From NCBI GenBank assembly GCA_034007745.1, contig JAVEQI010000003.1, positions 1 through 64,000 of the forward strand: a stretch of DNA of 64,000 nt, read 5' to 3'. Positions within the stretch are counted from its first letter, which is position 1. Each line of letters starts with the position of its first letter. A program made the position numbers and the translations under genes. Origin of the DNA: Desulforapulum sp034007745. GTDB lineage: Bacteria; Desulfobacterota; Desulfobacteria; Desulfobacterales; Desulfobacteraceae. Shown here one piece after another: positions 8,018 through 15,625 of this stretch. A model generated the notes under the pieces. That model searched no databases. It saw only the letters and a list, made by a program, of their open reading frames with translations, and was not told the origin of the DNA.

Positions 8018-8033
8018 TGTTCCATGTGAAACA
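8018..8033. promoter_or_regulatory. Second parS-like site
   Basis: The 16-mer TGTTCCATGTGAAACA differs from a parS hybrid (TGTTCCACGTGAAACA) at one central position. It lies 245 bp from the perfect palindrome at 7749 and abuts the T-tract of the riboswitch terminator. It is weaker evidence than the first site. Confidence 0.4.
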
Positions 8034-8068
8034 AAAAATCCCATGTCGATTTTTAATCGATATGGGAT
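8033..8068 (-). terminator. Intrinsic terminator of the cobalamin riboswitch
   Basis: On the minus strand, ATCCCATATCGAT pairs with ATCGACATGGGAT (one mismatch, 5-nt loop) and is followed by six T residues. It starts about 65 bp after the riboswitch aptamer, the position of a transcriptional expression platform. Confidence 0.75.
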
Positions 8069-8133
8069 TCCGTATTTATCCGCATTATTTTATATTGATC
8101 CAGCCCAACCGCGCAGGCACACAGGAACATTTT

Positions 8134-8304
8134 ATATCAGGCAGGTTTTCTGACTCCCGGATCATCTTACTTGCTGCGTCTTCCCATCCCCTTTAACGAT
8201 AAAGCTGGGGGACAGTGACATAAGACAGCGTTCATTCCCGGTTACAGCGGCGGGTCCGTTCCTGAATTGCACAGGATTCCCTCTTTACAGCACTATCACC
8301 TGAA
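8134..8304 (-). ncRNA. Cobalamin (B12) riboswitch
   Basis: On the minus strand the order of conserved elements is complete. A 5' P1 strand (CAGGTGATAGTGCTG) is followed by AAGAGGGAATCCTGTGCAA, then the B12-core stretch CCCGCCGCTGTAACC, then TGTCACTG and GGGAAGACGC, and finally GTCAGAAAACCTGCCTGAT closing P1. These are the hallmarks of the adenosylcobalamin-sensing aptamer. A sigma70-type promoter lies immediately upstream and a terminator follows about 65 bp downstream, so it should act by premature termination when B12 is plentiful. No intact gene follows before a second terminator; see findings. Confidence 0.93.
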
Positions 8305-8313
8305 TTTTTTACA

Positions 8314-8342
8314 ACAATAGGACGCTCCTGTTAAAAAGTCAA
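8314..8342 (-). promoter_or_regulatory. Sigma70-type promoter of the cobalamin riboswitch
   Basis: Minus-strand -35 TTGACT (8342-8337), 17-bp spacer, -10 TATTGT (8319-8314). The predicted transcript would start near 8307, just at the 5' end of the riboswitch. Confidence 0.7.
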
Positions 8343-8351
8343 ACGAAATAT

Positions 8352-8438
8352 TTATTTATTAAAATAACCTCTGATGTTTTCGATTACGATGTAAAAGCAA
8401 GGCACCAGGGCCAGGGTGATGAGGGTCGTACTGATGGG
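8352..8438 (-). pseudogene. C-terminal remnant of an RND efflux pump
   Basis: About 28 codons in one minus-strand frame read PISTTLITLALVPCFYIVIE, then NIRGYFNK and a stop. They match the last transmembrane helix and tail of AcrB/HAE1-type RND transporters, where a TT..TL..VPV.Y pattern is standard. An in-frame TGA precedes the piece and nothing recognisable follows upstream, so only the gene's 3' end survives. Identification rests on the hydrophobic helix and VP(C/V).Y motif. Confidence 0.5.
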
Positions 8439-8670
8439 TCATATATGGCTGGTGGTAAGATGGAAAAGTCCACCATGGTTCGGCTACTGCAGCGGCAGAT
8501 GAGGTAGCCATAATATTCCCAGGGTCTGGCGGCCCGGAAAGAAACCTGGCCGGGGATATCCGAAGGGCCAGGATTGTTACAGCTTTTTTTTGATTCTATT
8601 GTTCGGTCTAATGGGCCTTATGTTTTACTTTGGGCTTGAATTTTATTCGCAGGAAGTTGCAGGGGTTAAG
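8439..8670. other. Non-coding stretch, no feature seen
   Basis: Together with the riboswitch region this belongs to about 1.2 kb without an intact gene (7465-8670). I see no open frame with family similarity, no convincing promoter and no repeat here. It is probably decayed coding DNA left from the RND gene or its neighbours. Confidence 0.4.
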
Positions 8671-9111
8671 TTAATATTCGGAAACGAGTTTTTTTTTCAA
8701 AACCAGACGATTGCCCTTTCTGTTGTAGCAGCAGGAAGAAGAATAGTTTGCCATAATGGCAAGCCCCCTTCCGTGGTCGTCGTTGGCCATAGGTGGTGAT
8801 TCACCGGCCTTTTGCCAGTCAAATCCTTCCCCCTGGTCTTCTACAATTATCCGGATCCTCTTCTTTCGTTCTATTTTAAGAAAAAACTTAACTTTTTTTT
8901 CAGGATCAAGGCGGTTGCCGTGGCGAACTGCATTGGTAAGGGCCTCACGTATCACAAGGTTGATGGGAAAAAGATGTTCCTCCATGTCCTTAAGGTTCCG
9001 GTCAAGGAATCGGGAAGCTTCGTCACAGATTCGGTCAATGTTTCCCAGGGTTGAACTGAAGGTGATGGAAAGAGTGTTGGGTCTGATAGTCCGGTTAAAA
9101 ACTTTTGACAT
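8671..9111 (-). CDS. RsbW-like anti-sigma serine kinase (HATPase)
   Basis: A 146-residue GHKL ATPase of the RsbW/SpoIIAB type. The N box is REALTNAVRHGN (about 56-67), G1 is DQGEGFDW (92-99) and G2 is HGRGLAIM (113-120). In partner-switching systems such kinases bind a sigma factor or other target and phosphorylate a STAS antagonist. The ATG at 9111 follows GGAGGTGTAAAC, an excellent ribosome-binding site, and is preferred over the in-frame start at 9129. It begins directly after the REC-PP2C gene, which would be its counteracting phosphatase. No STAS protein is encoded next to it. Confidence 0.87.
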   Translation of the reverse strand: MSKVFNRTIRPNTLSITFSSTLGNIDRICDEASRFLDRNLKDMEEHLFPINLVIREALTNAVRHGNRLDPEKKVKFFLKIERKKRIRIIVEDQGEGFDWQKAGESPPMANDDHGRGLAIMANYSSSCCYNRKGNRLVLKKKLVSEY

Positions 9112-9113
9112 GT

Positions 9114-10235
9114 TTACACCTCCACGCACAGAACCACGATATCGTCTTCAGGAACTGCACCCCCGGGAAAAAGGTTTTTAACAAGGGCTGAAGAGGTTTT
9201 TGAAAGGGGGAGATTTCTGATCTTTTTGAACTTTGTCAGAAGGGTTTGAGCCCCGGTATTCCACGTGATCTTTTGACGGGTAGATTCCACAAGACCGTCC
9301 GAATAGATGAAGAATCTGTCTCCTGGGTTAAGCCTCATGCGATGCACCCCGAATTTTGCGTCCTTGAACATCCCAAGGACATCTCCATCCACCTGTATCA
9401 GCTGGGGGTCACCAGTAACAGGGACAAGGACCACAGGTGGGTGGCCTGCGCTAACGATGCAGAGGTTACCCGTGGTACGGTTTAAACGGGCATAGCATGC
9501 GGTCAAATATTTGTTTTTTGAAAGGATCTCCATGAGAACGTCGTTGATCATTTTCATGGTTTCAAGGGGGGAGTAGATCGGGTTGCTGTTCTGGGCCAAC
9601 AGGGCCTTGATCGAGGCCGTCATATAGCTTGACTTGATATCATGGCCTGAAAAATCGGCAACAAAATAACCGGTGATTTTGTCTGAGATGGAGAGAACAT
9701 CGTAAAAGTCGCCGCCTGCCTCATGCAGGGCACTGTAGTAGACTCCGAACTTTGCCTGGGGGAAATCTTTGGGCAGGGGAAGCATTGAGGTCTGGGCCTC
9801 GGTGATCTCCTTGAGGCGCATGGCCTGGTTGGCAATCAGAGAGTTGGTTGCAATGGAAAGTTTAAGATGAATCGCTACACGGGCAAGGACTTCAAGGGGA
9901 TGAAATGGTTTTGTGACATAATCCACGGCCCCCAGTTCAAATCCCTTGAGCTTTGAATTAACATCGGTCATCCCTGTGAGAAAGATAACCGGGATGGTGC
10001 TGGTAATGGGGGTTCCTTTTAAAAAGCGGATAACCTCAAATCCATCTCCCCCCGGCATCTGAATATCCAGAAGGATAAGGTCTGGTCTTTTTTCCATGGC
10101 AAGGGTTCTTGCATCGGTCCCGTTATTCGTCGTGATAACCCGATACCCCTCCTTTTGAAGGGTCTTTTCCATGAACTTGAGGTTTACGACATTATCATCC
10201 ACAATGAGGATGGTAAACGTATGTTTTATGTCCAT
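9114..10235 (-). CDS. Response regulator fused to PP2C/SpoIIE phosphatase
   Basis: A 373-residue protein with an N-terminal receiver (about 5-125: acidic pair D13/D14, phospho-acceptor D57 in LILLDIQMP, K109 in YVTKPF) and a C-terminal PPM/SpoIIE serine phosphatase (about 165-373). Metal ligands are visible in AGGDFYD (D176) and ADFSGHD (D194) and in the late YSDGLVE motif. RsbU-like enzymes dephosphorylate a STAS anti-anti-sigma factor; here the receiver would gate activity by aspartyl phosphorylation. The adjacent Hpt protein is a plausible phosphodonor and the RsbW-like kinase the opponent. Confidence 0.92.
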   Translation of the reverse strand: MDIKHTFTILIVDDNVVNLKFMEKTLQKEGYRVITTNNGTDARTLAMEKRPDLILLDIQMPGGDGFEVIRFLKGTPITSTIPVIFLTGMTDVNSKLKGFELGAVDYVTKPFHPLEVLARVAIHLKLSIATNSLIANQAMRLKEITEAQTSMLPLPKDFPQAKFGVYYSALHEAGGDFYDVLSISDKITGYFVADFSGHDIKSSYMTASIKALLAQNSNPIYSPLETMKMINDVLMEILSKNKYLTACYARLNRTTGNLCIVSAGHPPVVLVPVTGDPQLIQVDGDVLGMFKDAKFGVHRMRLNPGDRFFIYSDGLVESTRQKITWNTGAQTLLTKFKKIRNLPLSKTSSALVKNLFPGGAVPEDDIVVLCVEV

Positions 10236-10237
10236 GG

Positions 10238-10570
10238 TTAGTAGCCTTTGTCCCCAGCTATTTTGATGAGGTCGAGATTTGCCTTCAGGGCTGCCGCCTT
10301 TTCTTTGATTTTATCCATGCTGCCCGCATTCCCCTGGTTTGCCAGAGTTTCCATTTCCCTGGCTAGGTCTGCCACATGCATAAATCCAAGATTCCCTGCA
10401 GCCCCCTTGATCGAGTGTGCTGCCCTGCTGACCCCGGCACTTGAGCCAGCGGCAAGCTCTTTTTCAACGGTCAGGAGTTCTGACTGGGAGGTGGTGATCA
10501 GGAGCCGAACGATTTCAACAAAATCTTCCAGGTCAAAACCGAGCTTTGAAGCCATTGCCTTAAAATCCAT
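10238..10570 (-). CDS. Hpt-domain phosphotransfer protein
   Basis: A single-domain Hpt protein of about 110 residues with the phosphorylatable histidine in AAHSIKGAAGNLGF (H52). It shuttles phosphate between a hybrid kinase receiver and a response regulator. The ATG at 10570 has GGAAG upstream and begins the recognisable domain; an ATG at 10606 would overlap the previous stop and adds 12 residues without similarity. It is 2 bp from the REC-PP2C gene, so the two are one transcription unit. No hybrid kinase is adjacent; the kinase-receiver protein at 18995-20143 is one candidate partner but nothing shows it. Confidence 0.85.
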   Translation of the reverse strand: MDFKAMASKLGFDLEDFVEIVRLLITTSQSELLTVEKELAAGSSAGVSRAAHSIKGAAGNLGFMHVADLAREMETLANQGNAGSMDKIKEKAAALKANLDLIKIAGDKGY

Positions 10571-10602
10571 TGTTACTTCCGGAAAAAGGGGTTCATATCC
10601 AA

Positions 10603-11487
10603 TCATTTTGATCCAGGCCGTAAAAGTTCTGTAAGGCGGGTCTGGCTTTCAGGGTCAAGTGTGTTGTTCTGTTCAGCAATTTTGAGGGTGTGCCGGCCAA
10701 GGGTTTTATAAAGTTCCAGGTAGTCAGGTCGTTTTTTTTCCAGGTCTGCCAGGTGGGCCGCAACGATTTTATCATCCCCCCTTGCCACGGGGCCGGTCAG
10801 GGCCGCCATGGTTCCCTTGCGGCCAATGTTGGCAAGGGTGCCGGAAATCAGGGGCTCAAGAATCTCATAGGCCCTCGGTTCTGAAAGATCTGCCTCTTTT
10901 AAAAGCTCCACGGCAAAGTGTTCAATGGTCACAAGGTAGTTGGAGGCAACGACTGCTGCGGCATGGTAGAGGGTCTTTGCCTGGGTCGGGATGGTAAAGG
11001 AAATGCCGCCAAGGTCTCTTATTATTTCTGTTCCTTGAACAACGGCAAGGTCGTCACCTTCAACGGAAATGTTAACTCCCTTGAACGGGGATGGCTGGCC
11101 TGGTTCGTGGGGGGCAAAACTCTGGAGGGGATGGATGGAGCCCCTGGCTAAATCCGGAACCTTGGAAAAAAGGGATGAGGACAGTGCCCCGCTACAGTGA
11201 AACACCACCGTTTCCGGCTGAAAGGCCTTTTGCTTTTGGGCCGCAAGGGTTTCAAAAACCTCCTGAATAGCACCGTCTGGTGTGGTAATGAAAACGATCT
11301 TCCCCCTTTGAGCTGCATCGCCGGCATGGGCAAAAACCTGGCCTGTTCCGGCAAGGGCTGCGGCGTTTTCAGCGGATGCAACTGTTTTACTTGCCAACCC
11401 TGCAATAGGGTACCCCGCCCTGGCAAGAAAAACGGCAAGGGCCGTTCCCACACGCCCGCACCCGATGATTGAGACTCCGTGTTTCAT
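10603..11487 (-). CDS. Rossmann-fold DUF2520 protein (dehydrogenase-like)
   Basis: A 294-residue protein with an N-terminal NAD(P)-binding Rossmann fold (IIGCGRVGTALA, residues 7-18) and a C-terminal all-helical DUF2520 domain. The overall plan resembles ketopantoate reductase and hydroxyisobutyrate dehydrogenase (VFHCSGALSSS around residue 99, YHAAAVVASNYLV near 179). It overlaps panB by 4 bp and follows it. A role in ketopantoate reduction to pantoate would complete the pathway, but the family is not proven to do this, so it remains a context-based suggestion. Confidence 0.8.
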   Translation of the reverse strand: MKHGVSIIGCGRVGTALAVFLARAGYPIAGLASKTVASAENAAALAGTGQVFAHAGDAAQRGKIVFITTPDGAIQEVFETLAAQKQKAFQPETVVFHCSGALSSSLFSKVPDLARGSIHPLQSFAPHEPGQPSPFKGVNISVEGDDLAVVQGTEIIRDLGGISFTIPTQAKTLYHAAAVVASNYLVTIEHFAVELLKEADLSEPRAYEILEPLISGTLANIGRKGTMAALTGPVARGDDKIVAAHLADLEKKRPDYLELYKTLGRHTLKIAEQNNTLDPESQTRLTELLRPGSK

Positions 11488-12275
11488 TTATACTCGTGTT
11501 CCTTTGAGGGGAAACTTTGGTTCCTGACCTCGTCCCTATATGCTTCAAGTCCTTTGAGTGCATGGGTCTTAAGGTCTGCAAATTGGCGCACAAATTTTGG
11601 CAGGTGTCTGTCATGGAGGCCGAGCATATCGTGGATAACCAGGATCTGACCGTCACAAAGGGGACCTGCGCCGATGCCGATGGTGGGGATTTCAAGCCTG
11701 GCTGTGATAGTTCCTGCAATGTCCGAGGGAATTCCTTCGAGCACAACGGAAAAAGCACCGGCATCCTGGACCTTGAGGGCGTCGGATAGCAGGCGTTCCT
11801 CGTCCCGCTGAACTTTGAATCCGCCCATCTGGTGAACGCTCTGGGGGGTAAGACCAATGTGAGCCTGGACCGGTATGCCGGCCTTTGAAATGGCCTCAAT
11901 CACCCTGCATACATCTGCCCCGCCCTCTAGTTTTACGGCCGAAGCATCGGCCTCCTTGATAAACCGTCCCGCATTTTCAACGGCCATATCAACAGAACTC
12001 TGGTAGGACATGAAGGGCATGTCGCCCACCACCATGGCACGTTTGCAGGCCCTTGAGACCATGGAGGTGTGGTAGACCATTTCGTCCATGGTCACAGGAA
12101 GGGTTGTCGTTTTTCCCTGGACAACCATACCCAGGGAGTCTCCCACAAGTATCATGTCAATGCCAGCCCTGTCGACAAGGGTTGCAAACGGGTGGTCATA
12201 GGCGGTCAACGCCGTTATTTTTTTTCTTTCCTGCTTCATTTTGATTAGACTGGTAGTGGTCACCCTGGGTTGCAT
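11484..12275 (-). CDS. panB: 3-methyl-2-oxobutanoate hydroxymethyltransferase
   Basis: A 263-residue PanB. It transfers the hydroxymethyl group of methylene-tetrahydrofolate to 3-methyl-2-oxobutanoate, the first committed step to pantothenate and CoA. The active-site residues line up with those of the E. coli enzyme: D46 in VGDSLGM, D85 in VGDMPF, K115 and E117 in VKLEGG. The start at 12275 follows AAAGGAGAAGAT, a strong ribosome-binding site; the longer frame from 12347 adds 24 basic residues without similarity. It heads a minus-strand unit with the DUF2520 gene. Confidence 0.94.
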   Translation of the reverse strand: MQPRVTTTSLIKMKQERKKITALTAYDHPFATLVDRAGIDMILVGDSLGMVVQGKTTTLPVTMDEMVYHTSMVSRACKRAMVVGDMPFMSYQSSVDMAVENAGRFIKEADASAVKLEGGADVCRVIEAISKAGIPVQAHIGLTPQSVHQMGGFKVQRDEERLLSDALKVQDAGAFSVVLEGIPSDIAGTITARLEIPTIGIGAGPLCDGQILVIHDMLGLHDRHLPKFVRQFADLKTHALKGLEAYRDEVRNQSFPSKEHEYK

Positions 12276-12350
12276 ATCTTCTCCTTTTATTCTGCGAGTT
12301 GTTTTTATCCGTCTATTTCTGTTACCATTATTTCCAGCCGGGTTCAACCT

Positions 12351-12367
12351 CTATTCCATCGGAATAG
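12351..12367. repeat. Short inverted repeat between panB and hisS
   Basis: CTATTCC and GGAATAG form perfect 7-bp arms around a 3-bp centre. The site lies between the divergent panB and hisS, just upstream of the hisS -35 element. It could be an operator; no matching regulator is known. Confidence 0.35.
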
Positions 12368-12376
12368 AATTAATCG

Positions 12377-12406
12377 TTGACTAACAGCGGCCTGTTTGAG
12401 TATAAG
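12377..12406 (+). promoter_or_regulatory. Sigma70-type promoter for hisS-aspS
   Basis: -35 TTGACT (12377-12382), 18-bp spacer, -10 TATAAG (12401-12406). It stands 66 bp upstream of the hisS ATG. Confidence 0.55.
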
Positions 12407-12471
12407 AAAGGGTTATTTTAATTGGATATATTTACATTTAATTTTTTGGGCAACACAGTAGACTATATATA

Positions 12472-13776
12472 ATGATACAGACCATCAGAGGCTTTCGAGA
12501 CATTTTGCCAGGGGACACACCCCTGTGGCAGGCCATTGAACAAACCGCATCACGGCTGTTTGAAGATTTCGGCTTTAAGGAGATACGGCTTCCCCTTATT
12601 GAACAAACCGAGCTGTTTGCAAGGAGCATTGGTGAGGTGACCGATATCGTTGAAAAGGAAATGTACACCTTTCCCGATCGTAAGGGCGAGAACATCACCT
12701 TGCGACCTGAAGCCACAGCTTCGGTGGTTCGATCCTACATTCAGCACAAGATGTATGCGGCCGACCCTATCCAGAGGCTCTACACCATGGGGCCCATGTT
12801 CAGAAGGGAGCGTCCCCAGAAGGGCCGCTACCGGCAGTTTTATCAGATCAATGCCGAGGTGTTCGGCATTGCGGCTCCCCATATTGATGGAGAGCTTATT
12901 CTGATGTTGAACGAGCTGTTCGGGCGTCTGGGGCTGACCGATCTGACGACCCACCTGAATTCCCTGGGGTGTCCCGAGTGCAGACCCTTGTTCCACAGGG
13001 CATTGACAGAATTTCTCCGCTCAAAGCATGGGGGGCTGTGCAGCGACTGCACACGACGCATGGACAAAAATCCCCTGAGAACCCTGGACTGCAAGGTTCC
13101 CGGCTGCAGAGAGGCCATGCTTGACGCCCCCACCACCCTTGACCATCTCTGCTCTGAGTGTTCGGACCACTTTGATAAGGTAAAGGAGATTCTTACCCGC
13201 CAGGAGGTGGATTTTCAGGTTGATAAAACCTTGGTCCGGGGGCTTGACTATTACTCAAGAACCGCCTTTGAGGTGCAGACCACGGCCCTGGGTGCCCAGA
13301 GCGCCGTTGCAGGCGGCGGCCGCTACGATGCTCTTGTTCGCGAGCTGGATGGACCGGAGGTTCCGGCCATTGGTTTTGCCATCGGGCTTGATCGGCTTGC
13401 CGGTGTGATGGAGCAGTTGCAGGAGCCGGTAAAAACCAGAGAGCTGGATCTCTTCGTCATCCCCCTCGGGCCGGGGGCCCTGGACCAGGCCTATTACTGC
13501 TGTTCCCGGTTGAATCTTGCGGGCATCCGCTGCGACACAGATTACAGTGGGAAGAGTCTTAAGGGCCTCATGAAACGTGCGGATAAGCTCAATGCCGGTC
13601 ATGTGCTTATTCTGGATATGAGGAAATCGGATAACAAGGAATCAGCAACCGGCGCAGTGCTCAGGAACATGAAGACCAGGGAGCAGACAACGCTTTCCAT
13701 GCAGGCCCCGGACATGCAAGTCCCATATGATGAAATCATTAAAATTTTAACCGACAAAGGAATGCCACGTGACTGA
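12472..13776 (+). CDS. hisS: Histidyl-tRNA synthetase
   Basis: A 434-residue class II aminoacyl-tRNA synthetase. Motif 1 lies in the first 60 residues (FKEIRLPLIE). Motif 2 is MFRRERPQKGRYRQFYQ. The histidine-binding motif is LVRGLDYYSRTAFEV, and motif 3 GFAIGLDRL. The C-terminal anticodon-binding domain follows from about residue 325. It charges tRNA-His in the cytoplasm. The end overlaps the aspS GTG start by 8 bp, a hisS-aspS pair seen in many bacteria. A CxxC pair in the insertion (CSDCTRRMD, CSECSD) is unremarkable for the family. Confidence 0.96.
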   Translation: MIQTIRGFRDILPGDTPLWQAIEQTASRLFEDFGFKEIRLPLIEQTELFARSIGEVTDIVEKEMYTFPDRKGENITLRPEATASVVRSYIQHKMYAADPIQRLYTMGPMFRRERPQKGRYRQFYQINAEVFGIAAPHIDGELILMLNELFGRLGLTDLTTHLNSLGCPECRPLFHRALTEFLRSKHGGLCSDCTRRMDKNPLRTLDCKVPGCREAMLDAPTTLDHLCSECSDHFDKVKEILTRQEVDFQVDKTLVRGLDYYSRTAFEVQTTALGAQSAVAGGGRYDALVRELDGPEVPAIGFAIGLDRLAGVMEQLQEPVKTRELDLFVIPLGPGALDQAYYCCSRLNLAGIRCDTDYSGKSLKGLMKRADKLNAGHVLILDMRKSDNKESATGAVLRNMKTREQTTLSMQAPDMQVPYDEIIKILTDKGMPRD

Positions 13777-15559
13777 TTTACTTGGAGATATGAGAAGAAC
13801 CCACACCTGCGGAGAGTTAAGGGAAGGGCAGGTCGGCACCGAAGTAACTCTGATGGGATGGGTCCAGCGCCGCAGGGACCACGGCGGCGTGATATTCATC
13901 GATTTCAGGGACAAGTCCGGCATCACCCAGATAGTGTTCAACCCGGAGATCAACCCCGGTGTCCATGACAAGGCCCAGGTGATAAGGAACGAGTATGTCC
14001 TTGGGGTCAGGGGAAGGGTGGTACCAAGACCCGATGACATGCTCAACCCCAATATGGTCACGGGAGCCATTGAGGTCCTGGTGGATGAGCTTAAAATCTT
14101 AAATCAGGCAGAGACCCCGGCATTCCAGATTGAGGACAGGATCGAGGCGTCGGAGACCGTTCGTCTCAAGTACAGGCACCTTGACCTCAGGCGGCCAAAG
14201 CTCCAGCAGAACATCCTTGCAAGACACACGGCGGCAAAGGCTGTCAGGGATTATCTCAACGATCTTGGTTTCCTGGATATTGAAACCCCCTTTCTCACGA
14301 GGAGTACCCCCGAGGGAGCCAGGGATTACCTTGTACCGAGCCGGGTGAATCGCGGGCAGTTCTATGCCCTGCCCCAGAGCCCACAGCTCTTCAAGCAGAT
14401 GCTCATGATCGGAGGGTTTGACCGGTACTACCAGATTGTCCGCTGCTTCAGAGACGAGGACTTAAGGGCAGACCGCCAGCCGGAGTTCACCCAGATTGAC
14501 ATGGAGCTTTCGTTTGTGGGTGAAGACGATATCATGGCGATCACCGAGGGACTGATCAAGGCGGTATTTAAAAAGGTGCGCAACATTGACCTTGAACTTC
14601 CCTTTGAGCGGATCACCTATGCCCAAGCCATCGATCGTTTCGGTATTGACCGGCCGGACATGCGGTTTGGCCTTGAGCTTGTCAACCTGTCCGATCTCGT
14701 GGAAAACGCCGGATTCAAGGTGTTCTCAAGCGTTGTCAAGCAGGGAGGGCTTGTAAAGGCGATCAATGCCAAGGGTTGCGCTGTGTTTACCAGAAAACAG
14801 ATAGATGAGCTTACCGAATTTACCGCAATTTACAAGGCAAGGGGGCTTGCCTGGGTCAAGGTAAAGGAGGATGGCACATGGCAGTCTCCCATTGCAAAGT
14901 TTTTTACAGACGACGAGAAAAAGGCCATGGAGGCCCGTCTTGACATGGAGGTCGGCGACATCGTCTTTTTTGTGGCAGACAACCCAATGATCACAAACGA
15001 GGCCCTTGGCCAGCTGAGGAACGAACTTGCACGCCGCCTTGAACTCATCGACAACCAAATTTTCAGGTTTGTATGGGTCACCCATTTCCCCCTTGTGGAG
15101 TACGACGAGCAGGAAAAGCGCTACCAGGCTATTCACCACCCGTTTACCGCTCCCCTGGAGGAAGATCTTGACCGCCTGGAAACAGACCCTCTTACCGTTC
15201 GTTCCCGGGCCTACGACATGGTGCTCAACGGCATCGAGATCGGCGGGGGGTCCATCCGAATCCACTCGCCGGAACTCCAGGAGCGGGTGCTTAAAACCCT
15301 CGGCATCGACAAACAGGAGGCAGACGATAAGTTTGGTTTTCTCCTCAACGCCCTTGGGTCGGGTACGCCGCCCCACGGCGGGCTTGCCTTTGGGTTTGAC
15401 CGGCTGGTAATGCTTCTGTGTGGGGAAGAGTCGATCAGGGACGTGATAGCCTTTCCCAAGACCCTGCGGGCCACCTGTCTTCTGACTGAAGCACCCTCAA
15501 AGGCTTCTCCGGCCCAGCTCCAGGAGCTTTCGATAAAGGTAACTAATTTTGAAGAATAA
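13769..15559 (+). CDS. aspS: Aspartyl-tRNA synthetase (bacterial type)
   Basis: A 596-residue bacterial-type AspRS. It has an N-terminal OB-fold anticodon-binding domain (about 10-115), class II catalytic core motifs (QSPQLFKQMLM, CFRDEDLRADRQPEFTQID), the GAD insertion domain in the middle (about 300-420) and closing motif 3 in GLAFGFDRLVMLL. It charges tRNA-Asp. If the organism lacks asparaginyl-tRNA synthetase it would be non-discriminating and also charge tRNA-Asn. The GTG start at 13769 overlaps hisS; an ATG at 13790 (MRRTHTCGEL) matches many homologs' N-termini but has its GGAG only 3 bp away, so both starts are possible. Confidence 0.96.
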   Translation: MTDLLGDMRRTHTCGELREGQVGTEVTLMGWVQRRRDHGGVIFIDFRDKSGITQIVFNPEINPGVHDKAQVIRNEYVLGVRGRVVPRPDDMLNPNMVTGAIEVLVDELKILNQAETPAFQIEDRIEASETVRLKYRHLDLRRPKLQQNILARHTAAKAVRDYLNDLGFLDIETPFLTRSTPEGARDYLVPSRVNRGQFYALPQSPQLFKQMLMIGGFDRYYQIVRCFRDEDLRADRQPEFTQIDMELSFVGEDDIMAITEGLIKAVFKKVRNIDLELPFERITYAQAIDRFGIDRPDMRFGLELVNLSDLVENAGFKVFSSVVKQGGLVKAINAKGCAVFTRKQIDELTEFTAIYKARGLAWVKVKEDGTWQSPIAKFFTDDEKKAMEARLDMEVGDIVFFVADNPMITNEALGQLRNELARRLELIDNQIFRFVWVTHFPLVEYDEQEKRYQAIHHPFTAPLEEDLDRLETDPLTVRSRAYDMVLNGIEIGGGSIRIHSPELQERVLKTLGIDKQEADDKFGFLLNALGSGTPPHGGLAFGFDRLVMLLCGEESIRDVIAFPKTLRATCLLTEAPSKASPAQLQELSIKVTNFEE

Positions 15560-15587
15560 AACACGATAGCTGTTAGTAGTTAGCTCT

Positions 15588-15614
15588 TAGCTTTTAGCTA
15601 ACTGCTAAAAGCTA
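15588..15614. repeat. Hairpin within TAGC-rich repeat
   Basis: TAGCTTTTAGC and GCTAAAAGCTA are perfect 11-bp arms with a 5-nt loop between aspS and xpt. The preceding bases (GATAGCTGTTAGTAGTTAGC) belong to the same low-complexity TAGC-type repeat seen near 28950 and 39690. It is not followed by a T-run, so it is unlikely to be a terminator. Confidence 0.6.
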
Positions 15615-15625
15615 AAAGAGACAAG

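Noticed and set aside
7831..8034. 67-codon minus-strand frame downstream of the B12 riboswitch
   Set aside because: It overlaps the terminator hairpin and a parS-like site and has no similarity; unlikely to be the riboswitch's target gene.
14726..15376. 216-codon minus-strand frame opposite aspS
   Set aside because: Shadow of aspS; no conserved motif.
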